Source: TMED-70 sp036164085 (GTDB taxonomy: Bacteria; Chloroflexota; Dehalococcoidia; Lucifugimonadales; Lucifugimonadaceae). Taken from it: 39,584 nucleotides of DNA. The translations under genes were made by a program, and so were the position numbers. The stretch covers positions 1-39,584 of the forward strand of contig JAYZJV010000015.1 of the NCBI GenBank assembly GCA_036164085.1, in the 5' to 3' direction. Shown here piece by piece: positions 17,775-25,669 of this stretch (the first letter of the stretch is position 1; every line of letters begins with the position of its first letter). Under the pieces are notes generated by a model, which was not told the origin of the DNA, made no database searches, and saw only the letters and a program-made list of their open reading frames with translations.

Positions 17775-18850
17775 TGAAAATTTACCTGACGATTGCAATC
17801 TCCACAATAAAAATGTATTTTAGAAAATCTCAATCTTTGTTTTGGTCGTTATTTTTTCCTGTTGTAATGATGTTAGGATTGGGATTTTTTGGTTTTGGTC
17901 AATTTGTTGAACCAAAATTAGGAATTATAGATAAATCAAATAATCCAGAATCTATCAGGTTTATTGATGAGCTTTCTAAAAAGAGTTATATTGAGGTAGA
18001 AAAAATTTCAGAATTAGATCTAGAAAAAATGATGCTAGAAGGAAAAATTGATGTCGCACTTATTATTGAAAATGATTTTAAATTAAATGCTCCAAATATT
18101 GAAATTTCTTTTGAGAACTCTAAGGAAAAAATAGCAAATGAATTTTATGACATAAGTCAAATGGTGATAGATAATATGCTAAAAGGAAAGACATCTACAT
18201 TAAATATTAGTTTAAAAGAACAAAGTTTTGACAATGAGAATCAAGGATATAAAGGTTTTCTAGTTCCTGGAATAGTTGCTTTATCTATTATGCAAAGTGG
18301 TATATTAGGAGTTGTTTTTACTTTAATCAGTTACAAAACTCAGGGTGTATTAAAAAGGCTACAAGCTACGCCTATTAGCCCTTCTCATTTTCTGATAGGC
18401 CAAATGTTAAGTAGGCTTTTGATAATAGTAATTCAAACCTTTCTTCTATTTTTTATAGGAGTAGTTATTTTAGATATAAACATAGCTTTGGGGAATATAT
18501 TTGCTTGGATAAATATTATAATTTTCTCCATTTTAGGATCAATTTTATTTCTACTTATTGGTCTAGCAATTTCTGGTGCATCTCCAAATGAAGATTATGC
18601 AGCACCAATAGCTAACTTGGTTACTTTTCCAATGATGTTTTTATCTGGAGTATTTTTTAAAAATGACATTTTACCTGGATGGATAGGTGATATTGCTAAT
18701 ATGTTACCTTTATCGCCACTTGTTAATTCTTTAAGAGAATCTGCATTATACGGAACAAATACTTTAGAACTAGTTCCAGAATTAATTATTATTATTGTCT
18801 GGATATTTATTGCATTTATTGTTGGAATAAAAACATTTAAATGGGAATAA
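17774..18850 (+). CDS. ABC-2 type transporter permease
   Basis: 358 residues. One N-terminal membrane helix (about 18-45), a polar, probably extracytoplasmic domain (about 48-160), then five hydrophobic segments in the C-terminal half, the layout of ABC2_membrane_3/YhgE-like permeases. The short motif LKRLQATPISPSHFL after the second helix is typical of the family. It forms the membrane half of the exporter with the ATPase upstream (TAATG overlap). The stop is seven bases from the stop of the convergent gene. Confidence 0.88.
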   Translation: MKIYLTIAISTIKMYFRKSQSLFWSLFFPVVMMLGLGFFGFGQFVEPKLGIIDKSNNPESIRFIDELSKKSYIEVEKISELDLEKMMLEGKIDVALIIENDFKLNAPNIEISFENSKEKIANEFYDISQMVIDNMLKGKTSTLNISLKEQSFDNENQGYKGFLVPGIVALSIMQSGILGVVFTLISYKTQGVLKRLQATPISPSHFLIGQMLSRLLIIVIQTFLLFFIGVVILDINIALGNIFAWINIIIFSILGSILFLLIGLAISGASPNEDYAAPIANLVTFPMMFLSGVFFKNDILPGWIGDIANMLPLSPLVNSLRESALYGTNTLELVPELIIIIVWIFIAFIVGIKTFKWE

Positions 18851-18857
18851 ATAACTC

Positions 18858-19532
18858 TTAGTCTTTACTCATGTCTTCTTCTGAAATGTGAGGCTTTAAC
18901 AAATCAACTATTTTATCTAAAGTTTGTTCAGGATTATCGACTGATGTATCAACTTCTAATGTGGGGCCAATGTTACTTTTATCTATATAATATTTATAAT
19001 CGTTCATTACACTTTTAATATCTTTTTTCAACAAAGGACTATTAGTATGGGCAGAGTTATTTTTTAAAGATTCCATTCTTTCTTCAATAACTGACAGATC
19101 TGCTTTCATATGAACAGTTATTATAGGATCTGATGTAATTTGTTTTATTCTGTTTTCAATTCTCTCAAAAATCACATTTTTTCTATCAAAAGCCTCTCCA
19201 TCTAAGCCATATCCAAAATACCTTCTAGCTAACACAGCTTCTTCTATATGAAAACCTACAGTTAAATCATCTCTTTGAAAATAATGATGCAAATGGTAAT
19301 ACATATGATATCTGTGATACATTTCCATCAATTTAGGAGATAAATTAAGAATTTGTTCCTGTTCTTCTAAGGTGGTATCATCTGGGTGACCTGAGGTATG
19401 AGGTATTTTCATATGATCATGCATTAATCCATCATAAAATGGTGTTCCTGTGTATTTTAATTTCCAATCCTTTAGCATGTTTGCTATTGTTGTTGTTCCC
19501 ACGTACTCTATACCAGCCAATATGATTTTCAT
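18858..19532 (-). CDS. P-loop kinase-like protein with degenerate Walker A and His-rich segment
   Basis: 224 residues; I do not recognise a named family. It begins MKIILAGIEYVGTTT: the G-x4-G spacing of a P-loop is kept (Gly7 to Gly12), but the invariant Lys is Thr13. The layout otherwise recalls deoxynucleoside/thymidylate kinases: FHIEEAVLARR (94-104) where E-R or D-R motifs sit, then a VHMKADLSVIEERM strand-helix (140-153) resembling the lid-proximal segment. His73, His76, His80, His82, His83 and His95 cluster. It lies 13 bases after enolase paralogue 2, in an operon with an RraA-like aldolase, so a substrate-binding or phosphotransfer role in that pathway is possible but unproven. Confidence 0.6.
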   Translation of the reverse strand: MKIILAGIEYVGTTTIANMLKDWKLKYTGTPFYDGLMHDHMKIPHTSGHPDDTTLEEQEQILNLSPKLMEMYHRYHMYYHLHHYFQRDDLTVGFHIEEAVLARRYFGYGLDGEAFDRKNVIFERIENRIKQITSDPIITVHMKADLSVIEERMESLKNNSAHTNSPLLKKDIKSVMNDYKYYIDKSNIGPTLEVDTSVDNPEQTLDKIVDLLKPHISEEDMSKD

Positions 19533-19545
19533 AAAACTATCTTTC

Positions 19546-20694
19546 TTATTTTATTTTTTCTAATTTGCTCTCATCCAATTCAAAGCCTAAGCCTGGTTTA
19601 TCATTCAGATGAATATGCCCATCTTTTATCAAGTAAGGCTCTTCTAAGATATTATTATGTTCTGGAATGAAAGCATGTGAATGTTCTAACTTATAAAAAT
19701 TAGGTACTGAACTTACAACATGTGCTGCTGCTATAAGCTCTAATGGTCCACCTGGAATAACATGAGGAGCAATAGGAATATAATAAGCTTCAGCCATTGT
19801 AGCTATCTTCTTTATCTCTGAAATTCCACCTGTCCAAATTGTATCTGGCATAATAAAGTCAGCTAAATTATTTTCTAAAATAGGAATAAAATCTGCCCTA
19901 GTATATAGTCTTTCACCAACACAAATAGGTGCATTTGTATTTTCCTTAACCTGTTTTAAAGCATTTATACCTTCAGGTGGTACTGGCTCCTCGAACCAAG
20001 CAATATTAAATCTTTCAAATAAATTATTAGAAATTCTTATAGCATTTGGAACATTATAGTGACATTGAGCATCAATTAATATCTCTATATCAGGACCTAC
20101 AACTTCTCTAACCGCTTCAACAATATCATAGCCTAATTGCTCTCCTTCTTGAGATATAAATCCATCTTGGTACATTGTATGATATTGAGTCATTTCTAGA
20201 AAAGGATCTAATTTACAAGCGTTATGTCCATTTTCAACAACATTTTGTTTTGCTGCTTTTGCATAATCTTCTGGTGTCCAACAGCCATTAAACCATGCAT
20301 TACAGTAAAGTCTGACAGGATCTTTATATCTTCCTCCTAACAAATCATATACGGGCAATCCAGATACTTTGCCTTTAATATCCCATAAAGCAATATCAAA
20401 ACCTGCTGTAAGAGATGTAGTAAAACCTCTTGATCCCATATAAGAAAACATTCTAAAAAGTTTGTTCCATAGTCGATCAGTGTCCATTGGGTTTTCACCA
20501 ATAAGTTGGGGTGCAACTTCTCTTATCGCCGTTGCCATAAAATTTTCAGATACATTCACAGAAGAACCAACTTCTCCCCAACCATGAATTCCTTCATCGG
20601 TTTCCATCTTCAAGAAAATCCATTTTTTATTCGTAAGACTTTTAGAAGTTTGGGCATATTCTGCTGCGTATATTTTTATATCAGTAATTTTCAT
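19546..20694 (-). CDS. Enolase superfamily dehydratase, galactonate-dehydratase-like (paralogue 2)
   Basis: 382 residues. Metal ligands Asp208 (DAQCH), Glu235/236 (FEEP) and Glu261 (VGERLYTR); dyad Asp284 and His311 (APH); K-x-D at Lys161/Asp163 and His212 beside the first ligand. The GERLYTRADF and PHVIPGGPLE segments resemble D-galactonate dehydratase-type members of the mandelate racemase subgroup, which convert aldonates to 2-keto-3-deoxyaldonates. The start at 20694 follows GAGGGG and a canonical MKITDI N-terminus; an upstream in-frame start at 20754 would add an unrelated 20 residues. Flanked by an RraA-like aldolase and the P-loop protein on the same strand. Confidence 0.9.
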   Translation of the reverse strand: MKITDIKIYAAEYAQTSKSLTNKKWIFLKMETDEGIHGWGEVGSSVNVSENFMATAIREVAPQLIGENPMDTDRLWNKLFRMFSYMGSRGFTTSLTAGFDIALWDIKGKVSGLPVYDLLGGRYKDPVRLYCNAWFNGCWTPEDYAKAAKQNVVENGHNACKLDPFLEMTQYHTMYQDGFISQEGEQLGYDIVEAVREVVGPDIEILIDAQCHYNVPNAIRISNNLFERFNIAWFEEPVPPEGINALKQVKENTNAPICVGERLYTRADFIPILENNLADFIMPDTIWTGGISEIKKIATMAEAYYIPIAPHVIPGGPLELIAAAHVVSSVPNFYKLEHSHAFIPEHNNILEEPYLIKDGHIHLNDKPGLGFELDESKLEKIK

Positions 20695-20763
20695 TAGTCC
20701 CCTCAAATCAACAAATGTTTTGTTTGAGTATATAAATGACTCATGGAATGTCAATAAAGAGCA

Positions 20764-21501
20764 TTAATTATTTTCTAACCAAGTAGAATATTCTTTTTCT
20801 GTTTTTTCTGACCATGCATTTCTTGGATAAAACTCTCTCAATTCTCCTCCCTCTGAAAGCTTTTTTCTAGCAAACACTTCCCATTCTGCGTGACCTGTTG
20901 CTGTTTCAGCTAGTTTATCTGCAAGAGTAATTGGAATTACAACCGCTCCGTCATCATCAGCTAAAATTATATCTCCTGGATTAACTAAAACACCTCCACA
21001 TGAAATAGGAATATTAACAGCATTTGGGAAAATAGATACTTGTGTATGATAATTTGGAGTTACTCCTTTTAACCACATTCCTAATTCCAAGTCTTTAGCA
21101 TGAGTAAAATCTCTTATAGCTCCATCAACAATTATTCCCTCTCCTCCTTTACCTTGGAAGTAAGTCAACATCATTTCACCGAATACTCCACTTCTAAGAT
21201 CTCCTCTAGCATCAACAACAACAATATCTCCTTTCTCTGCAATATATAAAGCATGTCTATGAAGTTGAACTTCAGGATCCATTTCTTGATCGTCAGAATA
21301 TATATCTTCTCTCATCGGTAAAAATTGTAAAGTAATTGCTGGACCCGCGATAGTTTTACCCGGAGAGTATGAAACAGGTCCTTGAATAAAACAGTCTTTA
21401 ATTCCTAATTTATTTAATTCACCTGAAGCTGTCGCAGTACCAATAATTTTTAATTTTTCGATCAGTTTTTTATTTGGTCTTTTTATATTATTAATTTTCA
21501 T
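20764..21501 (-). CDS. RraA family protein, 4-hydroxy-4-methyl-2-oxoglutarate/oxaloacetate-type aldolase-like
   Basis: 245 residues. The RraA fold motif GEMMLTYFQGKGGEGIIVDGAIRD is present across 108-131, with Asp126, Arg130 and Asp131 in the positions used for metal and substrate binding by HMG/CHA aldolases; GDIVVVDARGD (91-101) precedes it. Two activities are known for the family: class II aldolase/decarboxylase of 2-oxo acids, and RNase E inhibition. Next to an enolase-type dehydratase the former is favoured (inference). AAAGGAAAAG precedes the ATG. A 69-base spacer separates it from the downstream enolase, so an internal promoter is possible. Confidence 0.85.
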   Translation of the reverse strand: MKINNIKRPNKKLIEKLKIIGTATASGELNKLGIKDCFIQGPVSYSPGKTIAGPAITLQFLPMREDIYSDDQEMDPEVQLHRHALYIAEKGDIVVVDARGDLRSGVFGEMMLTYFQGKGGEGIIVDGAIRDFTHAKDLELGMWLKGVTPNYHTQVSIFPNAVNIPISCGGVLVNPGDIILADDDGAVVIPITLADKLAETATGHAEWEVFARKKLSEGGELREFYPRNAWSEKTEKEYSTWLENN

Positions 21502-21574
21502 AGACTTTTCCTTTTATTATTTTCAAGAAATTCATATAGGATTAACATTAACTATTATTGTTATAAATTCCATA

Positions 21575-22267
21575 ATGAAACAGAAAAAAAACATACTTAT
21601 TTCATCCTCTAATACTAAAATTGGACAGTTTTTATCTAAATGTCTAAAAAACCATAATCTTAAATATATTGAGGACAGTTCTTTAGAATATAAAGATTCA
21701 AAAGAACTTAATAAAATTTTTCAAAATATAGATATTTATTTCCATTTAGGTTATCAAGGAATAAAGCTAACTAATGAGAAAGATTTATTAGACTTTCACA
21801 CCAGAAAAACTTACGATATTTTATATGCTGCTGGAGAGCAAAATATACAAAGAGTTTTTTCAATTTCAACCTTAGATTTATTTTTAGAGATTGAATCAAA
21901 CTTAACTGTAACTGAAAATTGGGAATTGAAATTTCCTGTTGAAGATTTAAATATTTTATGTGCATATTTATCAGAAAAGGTATGCAAAGAATTTGCTAGG
22001 GATCAAGTTTTTGAAGTTATAAATTTAAGATTAGGAGATATAGAAAATTCTAATGATTATAAATTATCAGAAAAAAAACTAAGTATTTGTTTAGAAAAAT
22101 TTATCGAATTTGACTTTTATTCAGAAGATTCTAAGCTAACTAAAGGTCCTTTTAACTCTGCAAGAAAAAAAGGACCAAACTGGATTAACTATCATATTCA
22201 AGACTCATTTAAAGGTCAAAGATTCATAACTAACAAAATTGATACTTTTATAGGGGAGTCTATATGA
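21575..22267 (+). CDS. Divergent NAD-epimerase-like Rossmann protein
   Basis: 230 residues. Extended-SDR fold is suggested by the strand-helix pattern and by YLSEK (Tyr131/Lys135), but the N-terminal glycine-rich loop is replaced by SSSNTKIG (10-17), so dinucleotide binding may be weak or lost. It overlaps the following canonical epimerase-like gene by four bases (ATGA), suggesting the two products are made together, perhaps as a heteromeric pair with this one as the non-catalytic partner (inference). TATAAA ends seven bases before the ATG and no SD is visible, so a leaderless mRNA is possible. Confidence 0.65.
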   Translation: MKQKKNILISSSNTKIGQFLSKCLKNHNLKYIEDSSLEYKDSKELNKIFQNIDIYFHLGYQGIKLTNEKDLLDFHTRKTYDILYAAGEQNIQRVFSISTLDLFLEIESNLTVTENWELKFPVEDLNILCAYLSEKVCKEFARDQVFEVINLRLGDIENSNDYKLSEKKLSICLEKFIEFDFYSEDSKLTKGPFNSARKKGPNWINYHIQDSFKGQRFITNKIDTFIGESI

Positions 22268-23052
22268 AAATTTTAATTTTAGGTGGAACAGGGATGCTTG
22301 GTCCTTGGGTCATCAAAGCTTTAAAAAACAAACATGAAATTTTGTTGACAGATATAAAAGAGCCTCCTAAGGAATACAAAGGAGAATTCCAAAAACTAAG
22401 TGTGGATAATATTGACGGAGTTGCTAAAGCTGCTGAAGGAAAAGATTGTATTATCAACCTTTCAGTTTTAAGGCATGATAGAAAACTAGCTTTTGATGTA
22501 TCTACTATGGGAAATTATGCAATGATGAATGCTGCAAAAACAAACAATATAAAAAGAGTAATTAATACTGGTCCTCATTTTCAATTAGTTGGAACATCCT
22601 ATGAAGAATGGGATAATAACTTAAACCCTGATATGCCTCCTCAACCAGGTACTAGATTGTACGCACTAAGTAAATATCTAGGTCAAGAAATATGTAACAG
22701 GTATTCTGACTTCTATGACATAAAGGTCATCACATTATTATATCTAAACATGCGGCATCATTATGACTTAACTACTCCAGACTTTGAACCTGCAAAATTA
22801 CATCAAGACATGACTCCTTTCACTACTTCTTGGATCGATTGTGGTGAAGCTGTAAAGTGTGCTGTTGACTTAGATTTAAATAAGCTTAAATCAAACACAG
22901 AGACTTTTTTTATATCTCCAAAAATTCCTCATGGTAAGTTTAATAGTGAAAAAACATACAAGATATTAGGATGGCACCCAAAGTATTCTTTAGAAAGTTT
23001 GTGGACTAAAGATTTAGTAAAATCTGATAAACACAAAGAAGATTCCTATTAG
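22264..23052 (+). CDS. NAD-dependent epimerase/dehydratase family protein
   Basis: 262 residues. LILGGTGMLG (4-13) is the intact cofactor loop, Asp30 at the end of beta-2 suggests NAD, and YALSK (Tyr133/Lys137) is the catalytic pair. About 50 residues shorter than typical sugar-nucleotide epimerases, which with the context suggests action on a free sugar, lactone or sugar acid, such as uronate dehydrogenase-like chemistry (inference). Coupled to the divergent partner upstream; followed 23 bases later by a DinB protein. Confidence 0.82.
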   Translation: MKILILGGTGMLGPWVIKALKNKHEILLTDIKEPPKEYKGEFQKLSVDNIDGVAKAAEGKDCIINLSVLRHDRKLAFDVSTMGNYAMMNAAKTNNIKRVINTGPHFQLVGTSYEEWDNNLNPDMPPQPGTRLYALSKYLGQEICNRYSDFYDIKVITLLYLNMRHHYDLTTPDFEPAKLHQDMTPFTTSWIDCGEAVKCAVDLDLNKLKSNTETFFISPKIPHGKFNSEKTYKILGWHPKYSLESLWTKDLVKSDKHKEDSY

Positions 23053-23075
23053 AAATAAAAAATCAAAAGGCATTT

Positions 23076-23591
23076 ATGAACAACTTTAAAAAAGCAATAA
23101 TTTCTGGATTAGAAGAATATTTAGAAGCACTCTACAAGGCTATTGATGGATTATCAAATTCAGAATTGATGTGGCAACCATCACTTGAATCAAATAATAT
23201 CATTTATTTAATTTGGCACATGGCAAGAGTTGAAGATAATTGGATCAATCAAGTGATTGGAGGAAATCAAAACACTTGGATTAAAAACGGTTGGGATAAA
23301 AAATTTCCATTTGATGAAGATGATTATGGAAAAGGTTATGAAAAACAAGATTTAGCCAGCTTGCCAAATATGGATAAGAATCTTCTAATGAAATTTTATG
23401 AAGAACAAAGATCAGAAAGCCTTAAAGTAATAGAAAAATTAACTGATGAAGATTTAAATAAAGAATATAAAAGATTATCTGGAGAACTAAAACTTGGATA
23501 CTGGATTTTAGGGCATGTATTAGTTGAAGAATCTCAGCATTTAGGACAAATTGCGTACATTAGAGGAATGATAAAAGGATTAAATAATTAA
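23076..23591 (+). CDS. DinB family four-helix protein
   Basis: 171 residues, all-helical. DinB/YfiT-like metal-binding histidines are visible: IWHM with His48, GHVLVEESQH with His147 and His155. Related proteins are thiol S-transferases using mycothiol or bacillithiol, or maleylpyruvate isomerase-like enzymes; many have no known role. AAAAGG lies upstream of the ATG. Its stop shares TTAA (23588-23591) with the stop of the convergent gene. Confidence 0.82.
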   Translation: MNNFKKAIISGLEEYLEALYKAIDGLSNSELMWQPSLESNNIIYLIWHMARVEDNWINQVIGGNQNTWIKNGWDKKFPFDEDDYGKGYEKQDLASLPNMDKNLLMKFYEEQRSESLKVIEKLTDEDLNKEYKRLSGELKLGYWILGHVLVEESQHLGQIAYIRGMIKGLNN

Positions 23592-23998
23592 TCATCTAAA
23601 TTCTTAAATTTTATTCCATAATAAGTATCAAAAATCAAAAGAAAAAATCCCTGAATAAGTACTCCAAAACCGTGTCCTATCACTGATTCTCCTTTAAAAA
23701 TGATTTGAAAAATTAATAATATTGCAATTATTATGTAAATAATATCTAGAAATGAATTAACCAATAAAATTTTATATAGCCTACTTCTATTAGGAACAGA
23801 ATTTCTAATTAGTGGAAATATTCCTAAAAAAAAATTAATTAAACCCCATATTAAAAATTGGTAAGATAAAGATCTTAAAAAATCAACTTGAAAAAAAAAT
23901 AGAGTAACACCCATAACTATAGATGTTAGCCCCCAACCAGATAGTATAATTGCTAATTGCCTGTGTAAAAATGAAATTATAGTAGTATTTTTATTCAT
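23588..23998 (-). CDS. Small four-helix membrane protein (DUF6992-like)
   Basis: 136 residues with four hydrophobic segments (about 15-35, 46-64, 76-97, 105-126). The C-terminal GHGFGVLIQGFFLLIFDTYYG is reminiscent of a small family of uncharacterised membrane proteins (DUF6992, recalled from memory and not checked). No SD; ATTATA on the plus strand at 24005-24010 reads TATAAT on this strand and ends six bases before the ATG, again compatible with a leaderless start. Confidence 0.6.
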   Translation of the reverse strand: MNKNTTIISFLHRQLAIILSGWGLTSIVMGVTLFFFQVDFLRSLSYQFLIWGLINFFLGIFPLIRNSVPNRSRLYKILLVNSFLDIIYIIIAILLIFQIIFKGESVIGHGFGVLIQGFFLLIFDTYYGIKFKNLDD

Positions 23999-24047
23999 AA
24001 ATAAATTATAATATTTTCTAATTATATCTATTATAGAAAGTCATTTT

Positions 24048-25184
24048 ATGGAAAAAAATTGGCCAAATGTTTATAAAGAACTTGGAATTAAACCTGTAAT
24101 AAACGCTAGAAGCTGGGTAACTATTTACGGCGGAAGCATAATGAAGCCAGAGGTTACTAAGGCAATTGAAGAAGCAAGCTCAGTATTTATCGACCTAGAA
24201 GAGTTGCATGAAGTAGCAGGAGAATTCGTATCTAAAGTATGTGGTTCAGAAATGTCTATTGTAACAAGCGGATGCGCTGCATCTATTGTCTTAATGGCTG
24301 CTGCGTGTATTACAGGAAAAGACAAAGACAAGATTTCAAAATTACCCAATACTGAAGGAATGAAAAATGAAATATTGATTCACAAAGGTCAAAGAAATAA
24401 TTATGACAAGGCGTTTGAAATGCCTGGGGGTAAATTAGTTGAGTATGACAATGAATCTTTAGAGAAAAAGATTAACGAAAAAACATGCGCAATAGCATAT
24501 ATAATTGCACCATTCTTTGATGAGGGAATTGGTTTACAAAAAACAATAGAAGTTGCGCACAAAAACAATCTTCCTTTAATTTTAGACGCAGCGGCAGAAT
24601 TGCCTCCAAGAGAAAATTTAACCAAATTTATATCAATGGGAGTTGATGCTGTTGGATTCAGTGGAGGTAAGGGAATTGGGGGTCCTCAATCAACAGGTAT
24701 CCTTGCAGGAAAACGTGAATTGTTGGAAGCTGCTCAATTACACAGTTTTCAAAATTTACATACTACAAAGGCTGCTATTGGAAGACCCATGAAAGTAACT
24801 AAAGAAAATATTATAGGATTTATCACTGCTTTAAAGTTATTTATGGAAGATGATGAAATTCTTGAAAAAGATCTTTGGTACAAAAAAGCTCAACTTATAA
24901 AAGAAAAAATCAAATCAAAAGATGGACTCAACATTTCTATAGATGATAAATATCCAAATCGACAAGGTCCAACAGTTGTAATAAGTTTTGATGCAAATTA
25001 TAAAGGCCCGAAATCAGAAAAAATAATGGAAGAATTATCTAAAAATGATCCTAAGATATTTGTTGGAGGAGGATTAAATGACGGACATGCATATGTGGAT
25101 GAAGTTTGCATTGTTGTACATAGTCTTGAAGAAGTCGATATTAATATAATTGCAAATAAATTAAATGAAATTATTTCTGGTTAA
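24048..25184 (+). CDS. SelA-like PLP enzyme, D-glucosaminate-6-phosphate ammonia-lyase-like
   Basis: 378 residues. PLP fold type I of the SelA/DgaE group: the N-terminal GIKPVINARSWVT motif (13-25), VTSGCAAS (72-79), LDAAAELPP with Asp180, and FSGGKGIGGPQSTG with Lys208 as the likely Schiff-base lysine. True bacterial SelA is about 460 residues with an additional N-terminal domain; this protein lacks that and fits the shorter ammonia-lyase or aldolase-like members acting on amino sugar acids or related substrates. A single-gene unit; its last 14 bases overlap the convergent thioredoxin gene. Confidence 0.8.
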   Translation: MEKNWPNVYKELGIKPVINARSWVTIYGGSIMKPEVTKAIEEASSVFIDLEELHEVAGEFVSKVCGSEMSIVTSGCAASIVLMAAACITGKDKDKISKLPNTEGMKNEILIHKGQRNNYDKAFEMPGGKLVEYDNESLEKKINEKTCAIAYIIAPFFDEGIGLQKTIEVAHKNNLPLILDAAAELPPRENLTKFISMGVDAVGFSGGKGIGGPQSTGILAGKRELLEAAQLHSFQNLHTTKAAIGRPMKVTKENIIGFITALKLFMEDDEILEKDLWYKKAQLIKEKIKSKDGLNISIDDKYPNRQGPTVVISFDANYKGPKSEKIMEELSKNDPKIFVGGGLNDGHAYVDEVCIVVHSLEEVDINIIANKLNEIISG

Positions 25185-25662
25185 ATTTTTCGTGTAATTT
25201 ATCTGAATCATTTAACATACCTACATATTTTTCAATCATTTCGCCGTCTTTATAATAAATAAAAGTTGGAGTTACGGTTACCAAATTTTCTGAAACTAAT
25301 TCAGCATATCTTTTATCAGAAATATTTAATTTAATTATCTTGTATCTATTAGAATATTTTTCTATAAATTCATTAACCGCCTTTTCACTTAATACACATC
25401 CCATACAGTTAGGAGAAAAAAATTCAATAACAACATCTGATTCATTATTAATTATTTCGGCCAATTCTATTTGATTAATATTTTCTGTTGATTGAGGTTG
25501 GAAAAAAATCTTAATCAAAATGAAAAATAGAGTTAGTAATAAAAAGGAGGAAAGTAATAAAAGTTTATTTTTTGAGATATAAATATAAACAAATATAGTT
25601 ACTAAAACAGGAAAAAGAAAAATTAAAATATATAAAGAATTGTGATTAATCCAGGAATACAT
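25171..25662 (-). CDS. Membrane-anchored thioredoxin-fold protein
   Basis: 163 residues. Two N-terminal hydrophobic segments (about 10-29 and 34-53) are followed by a thioredoxin domain with CMGC (Cys86, Cys89) and a cis-proline region VTPTF. It is probably tethered to the membrane; on which side the domain lies is not certain from the charges. The ATG at 25662 with GGAG upstream is preferred over an in-frame start at 25731 that would overlap the TPP enzyme by about 60 bases. The redox partner is unknown. Confidence 0.78.
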   Translation of the reverse strand: MYSWINHNSLYILIFLFPVLVTIFVYIYISKNKLLLLSSFLLLTLFFILIKIFFQPQSTENINQIELAEIINNESDVVIEFFSPNCMGCVLSEKAVNEFIEKYSNRYKIIKLNISDKRYAELVSENLVTVTPTFIYYKDGEMIEKYVGMLNDSDKLHEKFNQK

Positions 25663-25669
25663 TAATTTT

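Noticed and set aside
24048..25184. A bona fide SelA (L-seryl-tRNA(Sec) selenium transferase) pairing with SelB at the right edge
   Set aside because: It is about 80 residues too short, lacks the N-terminal tRNA-binding domain and fits the DgaE/ammonia-lyase-like branch of the SelA fold.
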